Positions 7,322 through 15,520 of a stretch of DNA of 51,435 bases are shown one piece after another (positions within the stretch are counted from its first letter, which is position 1; each line of letters begins with the position of its first letter). The notes under the pieces were generated by a model, which saw nothing but the letters and a program-made list of their open reading frames with translations, had not been told where the DNA came from and searched no databases. The position numbers and the translations under genes were made by a program. The stretch is from JAUYIV01 sp040882645 (GTDB lineage Bacteria; Actinomycetota; Acidimicrobiia; Spongiisociales; UBA11373), in contig JBBEAX010000103.1 of NCBI GenBank assembly GCA_040882645.1, positions 1 to 51,435 on the forward strand, written 5' to 3'.

Positions 7322-7717
7322 ATGATGACCGACCCCGTCGCCGACATGCTGACCCGCATTCGTAACGCCAACATGGCGCTCCACGAACGCGTCACCATGC
7401 CCTCGTCGCAGCTCAAAGAGGAGATCGCCAAGATCCTCGTTGCCGAGGGCTACATCGATGGTTACGAGGTGCGGGCCGCCGGCGTTCACAAGACGCTCGA
7501 CATCAAACTCCGCTACACGTCGGATCGGGCCCGGGTGATCGAGGGCGTGCGCCGGATCTCCAAGCCGGGCCGCCGGATCTATTCGGGTGCCGACACCCTG
7601 CCCCGCGTCAACGGGGGCCTCGGGGTTGCCGTGGTATCCACCTCCCAGGGGCTGCTTCCCGACCGCGAGGCGCGCCGCCGCCGTCTCGGCGGCGAGATCG
7701 TCTGCGAGGTGTGGTGA
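7322..7717 (+). CDS. rpsH: 30S ribosomal protein S8
   Basis: S8 (uS8) binds the central domain of 16S rRNA; in E. coli it represses the spc operon. The 131-residue product begins MMTDPVADMLTRIRNANMALHERV and ends GLLPDREARRRRLGGEIVCEVW, the conserved terminal domain. ATG codons at 7322 and 7325 are both possible starts. The stop overlaps the rplF ATG by one base. Confidence 0.97.
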   Translation: MMTDPVADMLTRIRNANMALHERVTMPSSQLKEEIAKILVAEGYIDGYEVRAAGVHKTLDIKLRYTSDRARVIEGVRRISKPGRRIYSGADTLPRVNGGLGVAVVSTSQGLLPDREARRRRLGGEIVCEVW

Positions 7718-8262
7718 TGAGTCGCATCGGTCTATCCCCGGTCACCGTGCCATCCGGAGTGGATGTTTCCGTCGCCGGATCCGAGATCACGGTGAAGGGG
7801 TCGAAGGGCACCTTGCGCCGCATCTTCAGCGACCGCGTCGCGTTCGAGGTCGCCGATGGCGTGGTCAACGTGGCCCGCAAGGACGATGAGCGTGAGTCCA
7901 AGGCCCTCCACGGCCTGAGCCGGGCGCTCCTCAACAACATGGTGGTCGGGGTGTCGACCGGCTTCCAGAAGGAGTTGCTCACGGTCGGCGTCGGCTACCG
8001 GGCGAGCCTCCAGGGGAACACCCTCGAACTCCTGGTCGGCTTCTCGCATCCGGTGAAGATCACCGCCCCCGACGGCATCGAATTCGAGGTGCCCGAGCCC
8101 ACCCGGGTCATCGTGCGGGGCATCGACAAGGAATTGGTGGGCCAGGTGGCCGCCGACATCCGCGGGGTCCGTCCGCCCGAGCCCTACAAGGGCAAGGGAA
8201 TCCGGTACTCCGACGAGGTTGTCCGGCGCAAGGCCGGCAAGTCCGGGGCGACGGCGCGATGA
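7717..8262 (+). CDS. rplF: 50S ribosomal protein L6
   Basis: L6 (uL6) lies near the GTPase-associated centre. The 181-residue product starts MSRIGLSPVTVPSGVDV and has the C-terminal signature RPPEPYKGKGIRYSDEVVRRKAGKS. ATG 7717 is favoured over GTG codons at 7711 and 7714 by the family N-terminus and one-base overlap with rpsH. The stop overlaps the rplR ATG (ATGA). Confidence 0.96.
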   Translation: MSRIGLSPVTVPSGVDVSVAGSEITVKGSKGTLRRIFSDRVAFEVADGVVNVARKDDERESKALHGLSRALLNNMVVGVSTGFQKELLTVGVGYRASLQGNTLELLVGFSHPVKITAPDGIEFEVPEPTRVIVRGIDKELVGQVAADIRGVRPPEPYKGKGIRYSDEVVRRKAGKSGATAR

Positions 8263-8612
8263 GAGGTTCACGTGCCGACGCCCGCCGCCGCCGCCACTAT
8301 CGTGTCCGGCGTCGTATCCATGGCACGGCCACCCGGCCGCGCCTCGCGGTGTACCGGAGCAACCGGTACGTCTATGTGCAGATCATCGATGACGAGGCGG
8401 GCCGCACGCTGGCCAGCGCCTCGTCTCAGGAGCCGGGTCTGCGCGACCGGAAGCTGACTGTTGAGACGGCGGCTGAGGTCGGCAAGCTCATCGGTTCACG
8501 GGCGAAGGACGTCGGCATCAAGTCGGTGCTGTTCGACCGGGGCGGGTTCCTGTACCACGGCCGTATCAAGGCGCTGGCCGACGCGGCGCGCGAGGAGGGT
8601 TTGGAGTTTTGA
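8259..8612 (+). CDS. rplR: 50S ribosomal protein L18
   Basis: L18 (uL18) escorts 5S rRNA into the ribosome together with L5. The 117-residue product has the Arg-rich N-terminus (RADARRRRHYRVRRRIHG), then RPRLAVYRSNRYVYVQIIDD and the C-terminal FDRGGFLYHGRIKALADAAREEGL. Start ATG overlaps the rplF stop. Its TGA overlaps the TTG start of rpsE by 4 bases (TTGA). Confidence 0.96.
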   Translation: MRGSRADARRRRHYRVRRRIHGTATRPRLAVYRSNRYVYVQIIDDEAGRTLASASSQEPGLRDRKLTVETAAEVGKLIGSRAKDVGIKSVLFDRGGFLYHGRIKALADAAREEGLEF

Positions 8613-9202
8613 CCACGCGTAGAGACAACAGAGGCGGAGGGCGGGATTCCCGCGGTTCCGAGGCGTCGCAGTTCGACGAGCGGGTCATCCACATCAACCG
8701 CGTGGCCAAGGTCGTCCGTGGTGGCCGTCGGTTCTCGTTCACCGCGCTCGTCACCGTCGGCGACGGCAACGGCAAGGTGGGCATCGGTTATGGCAAGGCC
8801 AAGGAAGTGCCGACCGCCATCGAGAAGGGCATCCAGGTCGCCCGCAAGGCCATGAAGCCCGTTCCCATGGCAGGCACGACGATCATCCACACCGTGATCG
8901 GCACCCAGGGTGCCTCCCGGGTGCTCATCAAGCCGGCCGGTCCAGGAACCGGGGTCATCGCCGGTGGGGCGGTGCGCCAGATCCTCGAAGCTGCGGGCAT
9001 CCGCGACGTCCTAGCCAAGAGCCTCGGTTCGCCCACCCATGTGAACGTGGCCAAGGCGACGATGGACGCCCTCATGTCGCAGCATCGTCCCGACCGGGTC
9101 GCCAAGCGTCGCGGGAAGACCCCCGAAGAGATCACGCCTCCGGGCCTGCTCGCCGCCTATCGGTCCACCGAGCTCGGCCGGGCTGCGAAGCCCGGTTCCT
9201 GA
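8609..9202 (+). CDS. rpsE: 30S ribosomal protein S5
   Basis: S5 (uS5) contributes to decoding fidelity and mRNA unwinding. The 197-residue product has the dsRNA-binding-like N-terminal domain with HINRVAKVVRGGRRFSFTALV and GNGKVGIGYGKAKEVP. The C-terminal domain contains GVIAGGAVRQILEAAGI. It starts at a TTG (8609) overlapping the rplR stop; the first 20 residues are Arg/Gly/Asp-rich and unconserved. A 9-base tail after the stop carries GGAG for rpmD. Confidence 0.95.
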   Translation: MTTRRDNRGGGRDSRGSEASQFDERVIHINRVAKVVRGGRRFSFTALVTVGDGNGKVGIGYGKAKEVPTAIEKGIQVARKAMKPVPMAGTTIIHTVIGTQGASRVLIKPAGPGTGVIAGGAVRQILEAAGIRDVLAKSLGSPTHVNVAKATMDALMSQHRPDRVAKRRGKTPEEITPPGLLAAYRSTELGRAAKPGS

Positions 9203-9213
9203 TCGGAGACATC

Positions 9214-9402
9214 ATGGCCAAGAACGCAAGTCTGAAGATCACCCTCACCCGCAGCACGATCGGCGAGAAGCCGAAGACCCGTGCCGCGGTGCGCACGCTT
9301 GGCCTGCGCAAGATCAACCAGGTCACCGAGCGCCCCGACAGCGCCAGCGTCCGGGGCTTGATCGCCCAGGTCGCCCATCTCGTGGAGGTCGAAGAGGCAT
9401 GA
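9214..9402 (+). CDS. rpmD: 50S ribosomal protein L30
   Basis: L30 (uL30), a small two-helix/three-strand protein. The 62-residue product includes LKITLTRSTIGEKPKTRAAVRTLGLRKINQ and RGLIAQVAHLVEVEE, the complete family pattern. ATG at 9214 follows GGAGACATC. Its stop overlaps the rplO ATG by 4 bases. Confidence 0.96.
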   Translation: MAKNASLKITLTRSTIGEKPKTRAAVRTLGLRKINQVTERPDSASVRGLIAQVAHLVEVEEA

Positions 9403-9836
9403 AGCTCCATCACCTGAAGCCGTCCCCCGGCTCCAAGAAGGCGCGGACCCGGGTCGGCCGCGGCGAAGGCGGCCACGGTGGCAAGACCGCTGGCCGCGGC
9501 ACCAAGGGAACCAAGGCTCGTAACAAGGTGCCCGCCTGGTTCGAGGGTGGGCAGATGCCGATCTATCGGCGTCTTCCCAAGCTCAAGGGCTTCAAGAACC
9601 GTAACAAGGTCGACTACGCCGTCGTCAACGTGGAGCGCCTCAATGGCTTCGCCAAGGGTTCCACCGTCGGCCCCGACGAGATGCGTGAGGCAGGGCTCGT
9701 CAAGAAGCGCGGCATGGTCAAGGTGCTCGGCCAGGGTGACCTCGACCGGAATCTGACGGTGCGGGCGCACGCTTTCAGCGTCGGTGCAGTAGAACGGATC
9801 GAGACCGCCGGCGGCACGGTGGAAGTCATTCAATGA
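9399..9836 (+). CDS. rplO: 50S ribosomal protein L15
   Basis: L15 (uL15), a late-assembly 50S protein. The 145-residue product begins MKLHHLKPSPGSKKARTRVGRGEGGHGGKTAGRGTKG, the Gly/Lys-rich N-terminus, and has FEGGQMPIYRRLPKLKGF. Start overlaps the rpmD stop (ATGA). After the stop at 9836 a heptamer-repeat hairpin fills the space before secY, so expression of secY could be partly uncoupled here. Confidence 0.96.
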   Translation: MKLHHLKPSPGSKKARTRVGRGEGGHGGKTAGRGTKGTKARNKVPAWFEGGQMPIYRRLPKLKGFKNRNKVDYAVVNVERLNGFAKGSTVGPDEMREAGLVKKRGMVKVLGQGDLDRNLTVRAHAFSVGAVERIETAGGTVEVIQ

Positions 9837-9840
9837 AGGC

Positions 9841-9910
9841 GCTACCCGCTACCCGCTACCCGCTACCCGCCCGGATCTGGCGGGTAGCGGGTAGCGGGCG
9901 ACGGGTAGCC
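9841..9910. repeat. Inverted heptamer array (GCTACCC / CGGGTAG) between rplO and secY
   Basis: The left arm has four perfect GCTACCC units (9841-9868). The right arm has CGGGTAG, CGGGTAG, CGGGCGA, CGGGTAG (9881-9908). Bases 9852-9869 and 9881-9898 are perfectly complementary: an 18-bp GC-rich stem with an 11-base loop. No T-run follows, so it is not a classical intrinsic terminator. It starts 4 bases after the rplO stop. The unit sequence is unique to this locus, but the 7-bp period and inverted layout match the other arrays in the window. Confidence 0.9.
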
Positions 9911-9955
9911 TGTCCGGCGATAGGTGCCCTGGCTCCCGGATCGCCTGAGGTCTAA

Positions 9956-11254
9956 ATGCTCTCCGTTTTCAGAAACATGTTCCGGATTCGGGATCTTCGG
10001 AAGAAGATCTTCTTCACGCTGGGGATCTTTGCGGTCTATCGCCTGGGGGCCGCCATCCCGGTACCCGGGGTCGATCTGGACCGGGTCCAGGAGTTCGCCG
10101 ACCAGGCCGAGGCCGGCGGCATCGTCGGTCTGCTCAACCTCTTCTCCGGTGGCGCCCTCGAGGTCTTCTCGGTGTTCTCGCTGGGGATCATGCCCTACAT
10201 CACCGCGTCGATCATCATGCAGCTGCTCGCCGTCGTCATCCCTCGCCTGCAGACGCTGCAGGAGGAGGGTGAGACGGGGCGCAAGGTCATCACCCAGTGG
10301 ACTCGCTATGTGACGATCGTGCTGGCCTTGCTCCAGTCGACCGGGCTCACCTTCCTGTTCCACAGCGGTGTGCTGACCGGCGGCATCGACCTGGTACCCA
10401 ACTACACCCCGGGACGGGTGCTCATCATCGTGATCACCCTCACTGCCGGGACCGCGTTCATCATGTGGCTGGGGGAGCAGATCAGCCAGCACGGCGTCGG
10501 CAACGGCATGTCGCTGATCATCTTCGTGAGCATCGTGAGCCAGATCCCTGCGCAGTTCGCCGTGTTGGCCACGTCGACCGGCGGTTACGCCACCTTCTCG
10601 TACTGGGCCGTCGTGGCGATGTTCCTGCTGATGACAGCGGGGATCATCTTCGTCGACCAGGGCCAGCGCCGGATCCCCATTCAGTTCTCCAAGCGGGTCA
10701 GAGGGCGGCGAATGCTGGGTGGCCAGAGCACCTATATCCCGCTCAAGGTGAACACCGCCGGGGTGATCCCGGTGATCTTCGCCTCGAGCGTGCTCTACTT
10801 CCCCGCTCTGGTCGCATCGTCGATTCCCGCCTCCGGCTTCTTCGGACCCGTCCGCAGGTTCATCGACAACAACCTGGTGAGCGGCCAGTCGTGGTGGTAC
10901 GTGATCCTGTTCGGGCTGCTGATCGTGTTCTTCACCTACTTCTACACGGCCATCCAGTTCGACCCGGCGCGCCAGTCCGACATGATTCAGCGCCAGGGAG
11001 GGTTCATCCCTGGCATCCGCCCCGGCTCGCAGACGACCCGCTATCTGGAGCACATCCTCAGCAGGATCACCCTCCCCGGATCGCTCTTCCTGGCCACCGT
11101 GGCGGTGCTGCCGTCGATCGTGGCGATCCTCTTCGGCCTGTCGCTTGGGTTCTCGGGTATCTCGATCCTCATCGTGGTGGGGGTCGCCCTCGAGACGATG
11201 AAGCAGATCGAGAGCCAGCTGATGATGAGGAATTACGAGGGGTTCTTGACATGA
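9956..11254 (+). CDS. secY: Preprotein translocase subunit SecY
   Basis: SecY is the channel of the Sec translocon in the cytoplasmic membrane, partner of SecE, SecG and SecA. The 432-residue product begins MLSVFRNMFRIRDLRKKIFFTLGIFAVYRLGAAIPVPGVD and has ten predicted membrane segments. It has the conserved GLLNLFSGGALEVFSVFSLGIMPYITASIIMQ (TM2) region and QFDPARQSDMIQRQGGFIPGIRPG cytosolic loop. Its place at the end of the spc unit before adk is canonical. A 190-base gap with one small hairpin follows. Confidence 0.97.
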   Translation: MLSVFRNMFRIRDLRKKIFFTLGIFAVYRLGAAIPVPGVDLDRVQEFADQAEAGGIVGLLNLFSGGALEVFSVFSLGIMPYITASIIMQLLAVVIPRLQTLQEEGETGRKVITQWTRYVTIVLALLQSTGLTFLFHSGVLTGGIDLVPNYTPGRVLIIVITLTAGTAFIMWLGEQISQHGVGNGMSLIIFVSIVSQIPAQFAVLATSTGGYATFSYWAVVAMFLLMTAGIIFVDQGQRRIPIQFSKRVRGRRMLGGQSTYIPLKVNTAGVIPVIFASSVLYFPALVASSIPASGFFGPVRRFIDNNLVSGQSWWYVILFGLLIVFFTYFYTAIQFDPARQSDMIQRQGGFIPGIRPGSQTTRYLEHILSRITLPGSLFLATVAVLPSIVAILFGLSLGFSGISILIVVGVALETMKQIESQLMMRNYEGFLT

Positions 11255-11278
11255 GGCTGTGTTCGTGCCCGGGCCGAC

Positions 11279-11299
11279 TTCGCCGCCTTCGGCGGCGAA
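11279..11299 (+). other. Small perfect hairpin in the secY-adk gap
   Basis: TTCGCCGCC, a TTC loop, then GGCGGCGAA gives a 9-bp perfect stem 25 bases after the secY stop. No T-run follows. It may slow transcription or protect the 3' end of the spc message; this is an inference. The rest of the 190-base gap (11255-11444) shows no gene. Confidence 0.5.
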
Positions 11300-11444
11300 C
11301 AGACGCCGGTCGGTCCTCCTCCGCAAGTGGGGCCCCAACCCCCCTGCGGCCGTAACGACTCCAAGGATGGTCTGATCATGGGAAGGCGCCTGTTGCCAAT
11401 GGCCTCGCCCACGGCGGCTCTTCCGGTGTCCGAGGTCGGCCGTC

Positions 11445-11996
11445 GTGGGTAGGAACCTCCTCATCCTCGGTCCCCCCGGGGCGGGCAAGGGCACCCAGGC
11501 GGAGGTGCTCTGTCGGGCTCTGGGGATCCCTCATGTGTCGACCGGCGCCATGTTGCGCGAGCACGTCGACGGGGGAACCGAGCTCGGGGTGCTCGCCAAG
11601 GAGATCATGGATTCCGGCGAGTTGGTGTCGGACGAGATCGTGGTGGCGATGGTCGCCGACCGGCTCTCTCGTGACGATGCAGCCTGTGGCTGGCTGCTCG
11701 ATGGCTTCCCCCGTAACCCGGCCCAGGCGGCCGCCCTCGATGGCATCCTTGGCGACCGGGCGGTCGACACCGTGGTGGTGATCGATGCCCCGGAAGATGA
11801 GATCGTGGCGCGGATGCTGGCGCGGGGCAGAAGCGACGATACGGCGGAGGCGACCCGCACCCGGCTCGCGGTATACCGCGAGCAGACTGCGCCGCTGCTC
11901 GACCTCTACGAGCGTCGCGGAGTGGTGCGGTATGTCGACGGGGTCGGTGAGATCTCCGAGGTGCTCTGCCGTATCGTCGAGGTTCTCGCCGAATGA
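11445..11996 (+). CDS. adk: Adenylate kinase, short (LID-less) form
   Basis: Adenylate kinase converts ATP + AMP to two ADP. The 183-residue product has the P-loop GPPGAGKGT at residues 9-17, the AMP-binding HVSTGAMLRE and the WLLDGFPRNPAQA segment. The LID is replaced by the short loop ARGRSDDTAEATRTRL, as in short-type actinobacterial enzymes (usual long form is ~214 residues). The start is GTG 11445. Its stop overlaps the map ATG by 4 bases. Confidence 0.95.
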   Translation: MGRNLLILGPPGAGKGTQAEVLCRALGIPHVSTGAMLREHVDGGTELGVLAKEIMDSGELVSDEIVVAMVADRLSRDDAACGWLLDGFPRNPAQAAALDGILGDRAVDTVVVIDAPEDEIVARMLARGRSDDTAEATRTRLAVYREQTAPLLDLYERRGVVRYVDGVGEISEVLCRIVEVLAE

Positions 11997-12739
11997 TCAC
12001 GATCAAGAAGCCGGAGGACTTCGCCCGCATGCGGCGAGCCGGCAGAGTGGTCGCCCAAATCCACGAGGCGTTGCGCGAGGCGGCGGCACCCGGAGTGTCC
12101 CTGATCGAACTCGATCGGATCGCCGCCACGATCATCGCTGATGGCGGGTGCACCCCGAACTTTCTCAACTACCACGGGTTCCCAGCGAACACCTGCTTGT
12201 CGGTGAACGAGGAGATCGTCCACGGCATCCCCTCCGAGCGCACGCTCAAGGACGGCGACATCCTGTCGGTGGACGCCGGGGCGATCTTCGAGGGCTGGCA
12301 TGCCGACGCCGCCATCACCTTCCCCATCGGGGAGATCGCCGACGAGGCCGCCCAACTGATCGAAGTCACCGAAAGGGCGATGTGGGTGGCGATCGAGATG
12401 TCGACCACCGGCACCCGGCTGGGGGACATCGGCTCTGCGATCTCCGAAGTGGCTGAGAAGCACGGATTCGGGGTGGTTCGCAGCCACACTGGGCACGGGA
12501 TCGGCTTGCAGATGCACGAGGACCCCCAGGTCCTCAACTACGGCCACCCGGGCAAGGGACTGCGGCTCCGCGAAGGCATGGGAATCTGCATCGAGCCGAT
12601 GTTCAACCTCGGAACGGGTGAGACCCGGACGCTGGATGACGGTTGGACGGTGGTCACCGCCGACGGAGCGCTGTCGGCCCACTGGGAGCACACGGTGGCG
12701 ATCACCGCCGACGGCCCCGAGGTGCTCACCCTCCTGTAG
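11993..12739 (+). CDS. map: Methionine aminopeptidase, type I
   Basis: Removes the initiator methionine from nascent proteins. The 248-residue pita-bread fold has all five metal ligands: D94, D105, H168, E201 and E232, and the substrate-binding H77 in NEEIVHGIP. The N-terminus MITIKKPEDFARMRRAGRVV is typical. It overlaps adk by 4 bases, as in the adk-map pair of most bacteria. In the ancestral order infA and rpmJ follow; here a 9-kb island intervenes and the next gene is convergent. Confidence 0.96.
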   Translation: MITIKKPEDFARMRRAGRVVAQIHEALREAAAPGVSLIELDRIAATIIADGGCTPNFLNYHGFPANTCLSVNEEIVHGIPSERTLKDGDILSVDAGAIFEGWHADAAITFPIGEIADEAAQLIEVTERAMWVAIEMSTTGTRLGDIGSAISEVAEKHGFGVVRSHTGHGIGLQMHEDPQVLNYGHPGKGLRLREGMGICIEPMFNLGTGETRTLDDGWTVVTADGALSAHWEHTVAITADGPEVLTLL

Positions 12740-12796
12740 GTCCGCTGGAAGACGCGCTCATCCTAAGAGCGGCCAGTTCGCCAGCCCTCCGGAACC

Positions 12797-13627
12797 TCAT
12801 CCGCCCCCACCGCTGTCGCGTTCGGCTTCGTATGTCACGCTCTCGGCGATCGGGAGCAGCCACTCTTCGGCGAGCGTCTGACTGATGACCTCGATTCGCA
12901 CACCCTCAGCGACGTGTTCAAAGATGCGAATCTCGTCGTTGACGACGAAGACCCGCCCGCCCAGCTCGATCTCTCGGCCCGTCGCCTCGTACGGGTACGG
13001 GGCGAGGTAGCGGCCAACCGAGAAACTGGTCTCACCATCCTCGGACACGAAGACGTGGAACACGGCCGTCTCGTGACCCTGGTTATGTGTGAAGTGGTAG
13101 CCCAGAGGCACGGCATCGATGCGAAGGCCACTGGCGAACTCCGCCGGGGGATCCGATGCCCTCCACTGGGCTGTCTCGCCTGGCCCTTCCGTAGAGACGA
13201 CGACTGTGCTCCCGGCGTTGAAGATGATGATCTCTCCGGTTGGCCCTACGCACGCAGCCGCGGCGGCGGCGACCTCGGACCCGGCCATACGCTCGATGTC
13301 GTCTTGTTGGAGGTACCCGCCACCGCCGGTCACCCACATGCCGGGCTCCACGAGTTCGCCACCGGCGAGCCGAACTCCTGATGGATCGGTCTGCCACGAG
13401 GCACCGGCGGGCCACACCACGGGATACCCAGCACCCTCGCGGCCAACGAGCAGGCAGCCGGAAGCGTCGTCAAAGATGAGCATCCCCTGGATGAGCGCGT
13501 CCATACCACCCCCTCCGAACGGTCCTGGGTTGGGCGACGTGAGGACCGGACCGTGCACCCGACCGATCGACGAACAACCGGCGGCCAGCAGAACCACCAC
13601 TCCCGCCATGGCCAGGATGCGACGCAT
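12797..13627 (-). CDS. Putative lipoprotein, unknown function
   Basis: The start at 13627 gives MRRILAMAGVVVLLAAGCSS, a lipoprotein signal with lipobox LAAGC, so the protein should be exported and lipid-anchored. The mature part (276 residues in total) has no recognised domain. It is rich in short beta-strand-like segments and contains MLIFDDASGCLLVGREGAGYPVVWPAG, which resembles the small proteins of actinobacterial genomes that hold a conserved Cys-containing ligand-binding sheet; this is a weak resemblance only. It ends in a Gly run. It is convergent with map (57-base gap) and lies first in the accessory island. Confidence 0.75.
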   Translation of the reverse strand: MRRILAMAGVVVLLAAGCSSIGRVHGPVLTSPNPGPFGGGGMDALIQGMLIFDDASGCLLVGREGAGYPVVWPAGASWQTDPSGVRLAGGELVEPGMWVTGGGGYLQQDDIERMAGSEVAAAAAACVGPTGEIIIFNAGSTVVVSTEGPGETAQWRASDPPAEFASGLRIDAVPLGYHFTHNQGHETAVFHVFVSEDGETSFSVGRYLAPYPYEATGREIELGGRVFVVNDEIRIFEHVAEGVRIEVISQTLAEEWLLPIAESVTYEAERDSGGGG

Positions 13628-13654
13628 GTGCTCCCCTGTCAGAGGTGACGCTAA

Positions 13655-13680
13655 CCCTCCCATGGTCGATGTCACCTGAG
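13655..13680 (+). repeat. Degenerate copy of the island element
   Basis: The stretch ending in GGTCGATGTCACCTGAG resembles the right half of the ~26-bp element seen at 15419, 16517, 17584, 18354, 19211 and 19821. The left half is poorly conserved. It sits between two minus-strand genes, as expected if every gap of the island carries a copy. Confidence 0.4.
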
Positions 13681-13698
13681 GATCAAGTAACTGCGAGG

Positions 13699-15333
13699 TC
13701 ACCCCGCCCCAGGGGGAGCGTCTTCGTTGCCTCGTGTGGATGTCGACGACGTTCGACGGGCGATGAGGGTGCCCGTGACGCCGGCGCCGAGAACCAGAAC
13801 CAGCCCGAAGAAGATCCAGGGCCACGGGGGTGAGTCGTCGCTGCCTTCCCCCGCGGCGACCGGGGTGGCACTGAGGGGGGTCGTCGTTGCGGGTGGGACT
13901 GTCGATGTCGTCGCGGGCGCAGGCCCGGCTTCTTGTATCGGCGGCGTCGCGCCAGCCGGCAGGACCGCGACGGGACCGTACACCGGGCTGCTGAACACGG
14001 TCAGGTGCTCGATCACTCCGGTGTTGAGATCGACGCGATCCAGGTGCCCTTGCCAGACTCCGTATAGAACGTCGCCGTCGGCAACCGTCCGGAAGGCCCG
14101 CCACTCGTCGATCTCGGCGATCGATTTGAGTGTGGTGGCATCGACAACGGAGGCCCGCGCCCCGTTCGTCTCATCGTTGTAGTGGTGGAGGAGAAGCCTG
14201 CCTTCGTCGAGCCACTGGAGAGAACCGATCTCCGTCTCCTCGAAGGTACGCCGACGCAACTCGGCGCCTTCGGTGTCGTAGAGGACGAGGTTCGACGTTG
14301 GGGTACCCCCACCCTCGGGGTACCTGATATCCAGGACGGCGACCGTCCCGCCGGTGGGATTCTCAGAGGCGGCGATGATGCCTGCGTAGTTGGAGTCGCC
14401 GCGATCGATGTGGTGCACCAGAAACGCCCCGGCTGCCTCGTCGGCGATCAACCAGACATCGGCTCCTCGTTCGTCCTCGTCCTGGAGGACAAAGACGGTT
14501 GGGCCTAGGTCGCCGTTGGCGTACGGGACCTCGAGTAGGAGAGTTGGTGTGGGCACCGCCTCGTACACTCCGGCTAGGGAGCGACCCCCGGTCCATTCAT
14601 CGCCAAGAAGCAGAATGCTCGAGGCGTCCTCCGTGCGACACTCGACATCGGTGACGCCGATTTGGTCGGAGAAGCCATGCAAGTCGACCGTGGAGACCAC
14701 GTCGAGAGTCTTGAGGTCGCGTACGTCCAGACGCCAGGACCACTGTTCCACGATGAGGCGGCCCCCCGGACACGGCCTGAAGGCACTGGGGCGATCGATG
14801 TAGCCAGACGCATCGCCGTCGGGATTCCCGCCAAGCGGGACGAGAAGTCCACCGTCGGCGTCGAGCACGAGATGAGTGCTCGTCGCAAACGGGCCGGCCA
14901 CGAGAAGGTAGGGCGGCCCCACGCCGTTGAAAGTCATCGGCTCGGTCGCCCGAAGTAACACATCGGGGTCCACCGTCAGGCAGAGCCCGCCGGAGGGAAT
15001 GCCGTCCTCGATTGTGAGAAACGACGCCATGCGACGGCCGGGCGGAAACCCATATCCGCAAGCAGAGCCTTGCGAAGATGCCCGGACCTCGATAGTGCTG
15101 CCCAGGTCGCCCTTCACCCACTGCTCGACCTGAAACGTGTACATCGCTTCGAAGTCGCCCGAGTCTGTCTTCGTGATGAATGTCCCGACGAACGCGGCAG
15201 GGAACTCGCCAAGCCCTTGCACTGGATCGATGGCCACGCACGAGCACGCCCAGGCCGGTGGGGCGAAGGCCAGCATTCCCAACACGAGTAGCCATGAGGC
15301 AAGGCCCGAGAAGGCAGCACGGCGATACCGCAT
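13699..15333 (-). CDS. Secreted membrane-anchored protein: TIMP/NTR-like N-terminus, propeller-like middle
   Basis: The 544-residue product starts MRYRRAAFSGLASWLLVLG, a Sec signal peptide ending at PAWA. It is followed at once by CSCVAIDPVQG and FVGTFITK, the pattern of TIMP/netrin-like (NTR) modules. A Gly/Asp-rich region of about 330 residues follows with repeated short strands (LLLGDEWTGGRSL, VVDATTLKSIAEI), suggestive of a beta-propeller. Then come a Thr/Pro-rich linker and a C-terminal membrane helix (WPWIFFGLVLVLGAGVTGTLIARR) with Arg/Ser tail. It should therefore be exposed outside the cell and anchored at its C-terminus. Function unknown. An upstream start at 15456 would add a non-signal-like sequence and is rejected. 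Confidence 0.75.
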   Translation of the reverse strand: MRYRRAAFSGLASWLLVLGMLAFAPPAWACSCVAIDPVQGLGEFPAAFVGTFITKTDSGDFEAMYTFQVEQWVKGDLGSTIEVRASSQGSACGYGFPPGRRMASFLTIEDGIPSGGLCLTVDPDVLLRATEPMTFNGVGPPYLLVAGPFATSTHLVLDADGGLLVPLGGNPDGDASGYIDRPSAFRPCPGGRLIVEQWSWRLDVRDLKTLDVVSTVDLHGFSDQIGVTDVECRTEDASSILLLGDEWTGGRSLAGVYEAVPTPTLLLEVPYANGDLGPTVFVLQDEDERGADVWLIADEAAGAFLVHHIDRGDSNYAGIIAASENPTGGTVAVLDIRYPEGGGTPTSNLVLYDTEGAELRRRTFEETEIGSLQWLDEGRLLLHHYNDETNGARASVVDATTLKSIAEIDEWRAFRTVADGDVLYGVWQGHLDRVDLNTGVIEHLTVFSSPVYGPVAVLPAGATPPIQEAGPAPATTSTVPPATTTPLSATPVAAGEGSDDSPPWPWIFFGLVLVLGAGVTGTLIARRTSSTSTRGNEDAPPGAG

Positions 15334-15418
15334 ATGCGTTGAGACGATACCGATGCCCGACGGGTTCCCGCGCCGGCGTCTTGTCCGTTTTCCAATGGCC
15401 CTTGTGCCGCTCGCCTCC

Positions 15419-15445
15419 GCCAGCGTTCGAGGAGTGTCACCCGAG
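15419..15445 (+). repeat. Island element, copy A
   Basis: GCCAGCGTTCGAGGAGTGTCA followed by CCCGAG. It is one of at least six copies with consensus GCCAGCGTTCG, two variable bases, AATGTCAYCCGAG. This copy lies in the divergent gap between the NTR-like gene (minus) and the XRE regulator (plus), just upstream of the regulator promoter. Confidence 0.8.
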
Positions 15446-15469
15446 CCCCGGTCCACACTCTGATTTTGG

Positions 15470-15508
15470 TTGACCTATGCGATTCCAAAACTTATACTTC
15501 TGAATAAG
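15470..15508 (+). promoter_or_regulatory. Sigma-70-type promoter with overlapping inverted repeat for the XRE/NTase pair
   Basis: TTGACC at 15470-15475 and TATACT at 15493-15498 are separated by exactly 17 bases. A 5-bp inverted repeat (CTTAT, 8 bases, ATAAG; 15491-15508) covers the -10 box, a likely operator for autoregulation by the XRE protein. The region is visibly AT-rich against the GC-rich surroundings, and AAGGAG at 15512-15517 precedes the ATG at 15521. This is the clearest promoter in the island. Confidence 0.75.
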
Positions 15509-15520
15509 AAGAAGGAGCAG

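Noticed and set aside
9841..9910. Heptamer hairpin as a classical intrinsic terminator
   Set aside because: No T-run follows and secY, normally co-transcribed, lies directly downstream.
9863..11494. Minus-strand open frame of over 500 codons covering secY
   Set aside because: No membrane or domain pattern; it mirrors secY codon structure.
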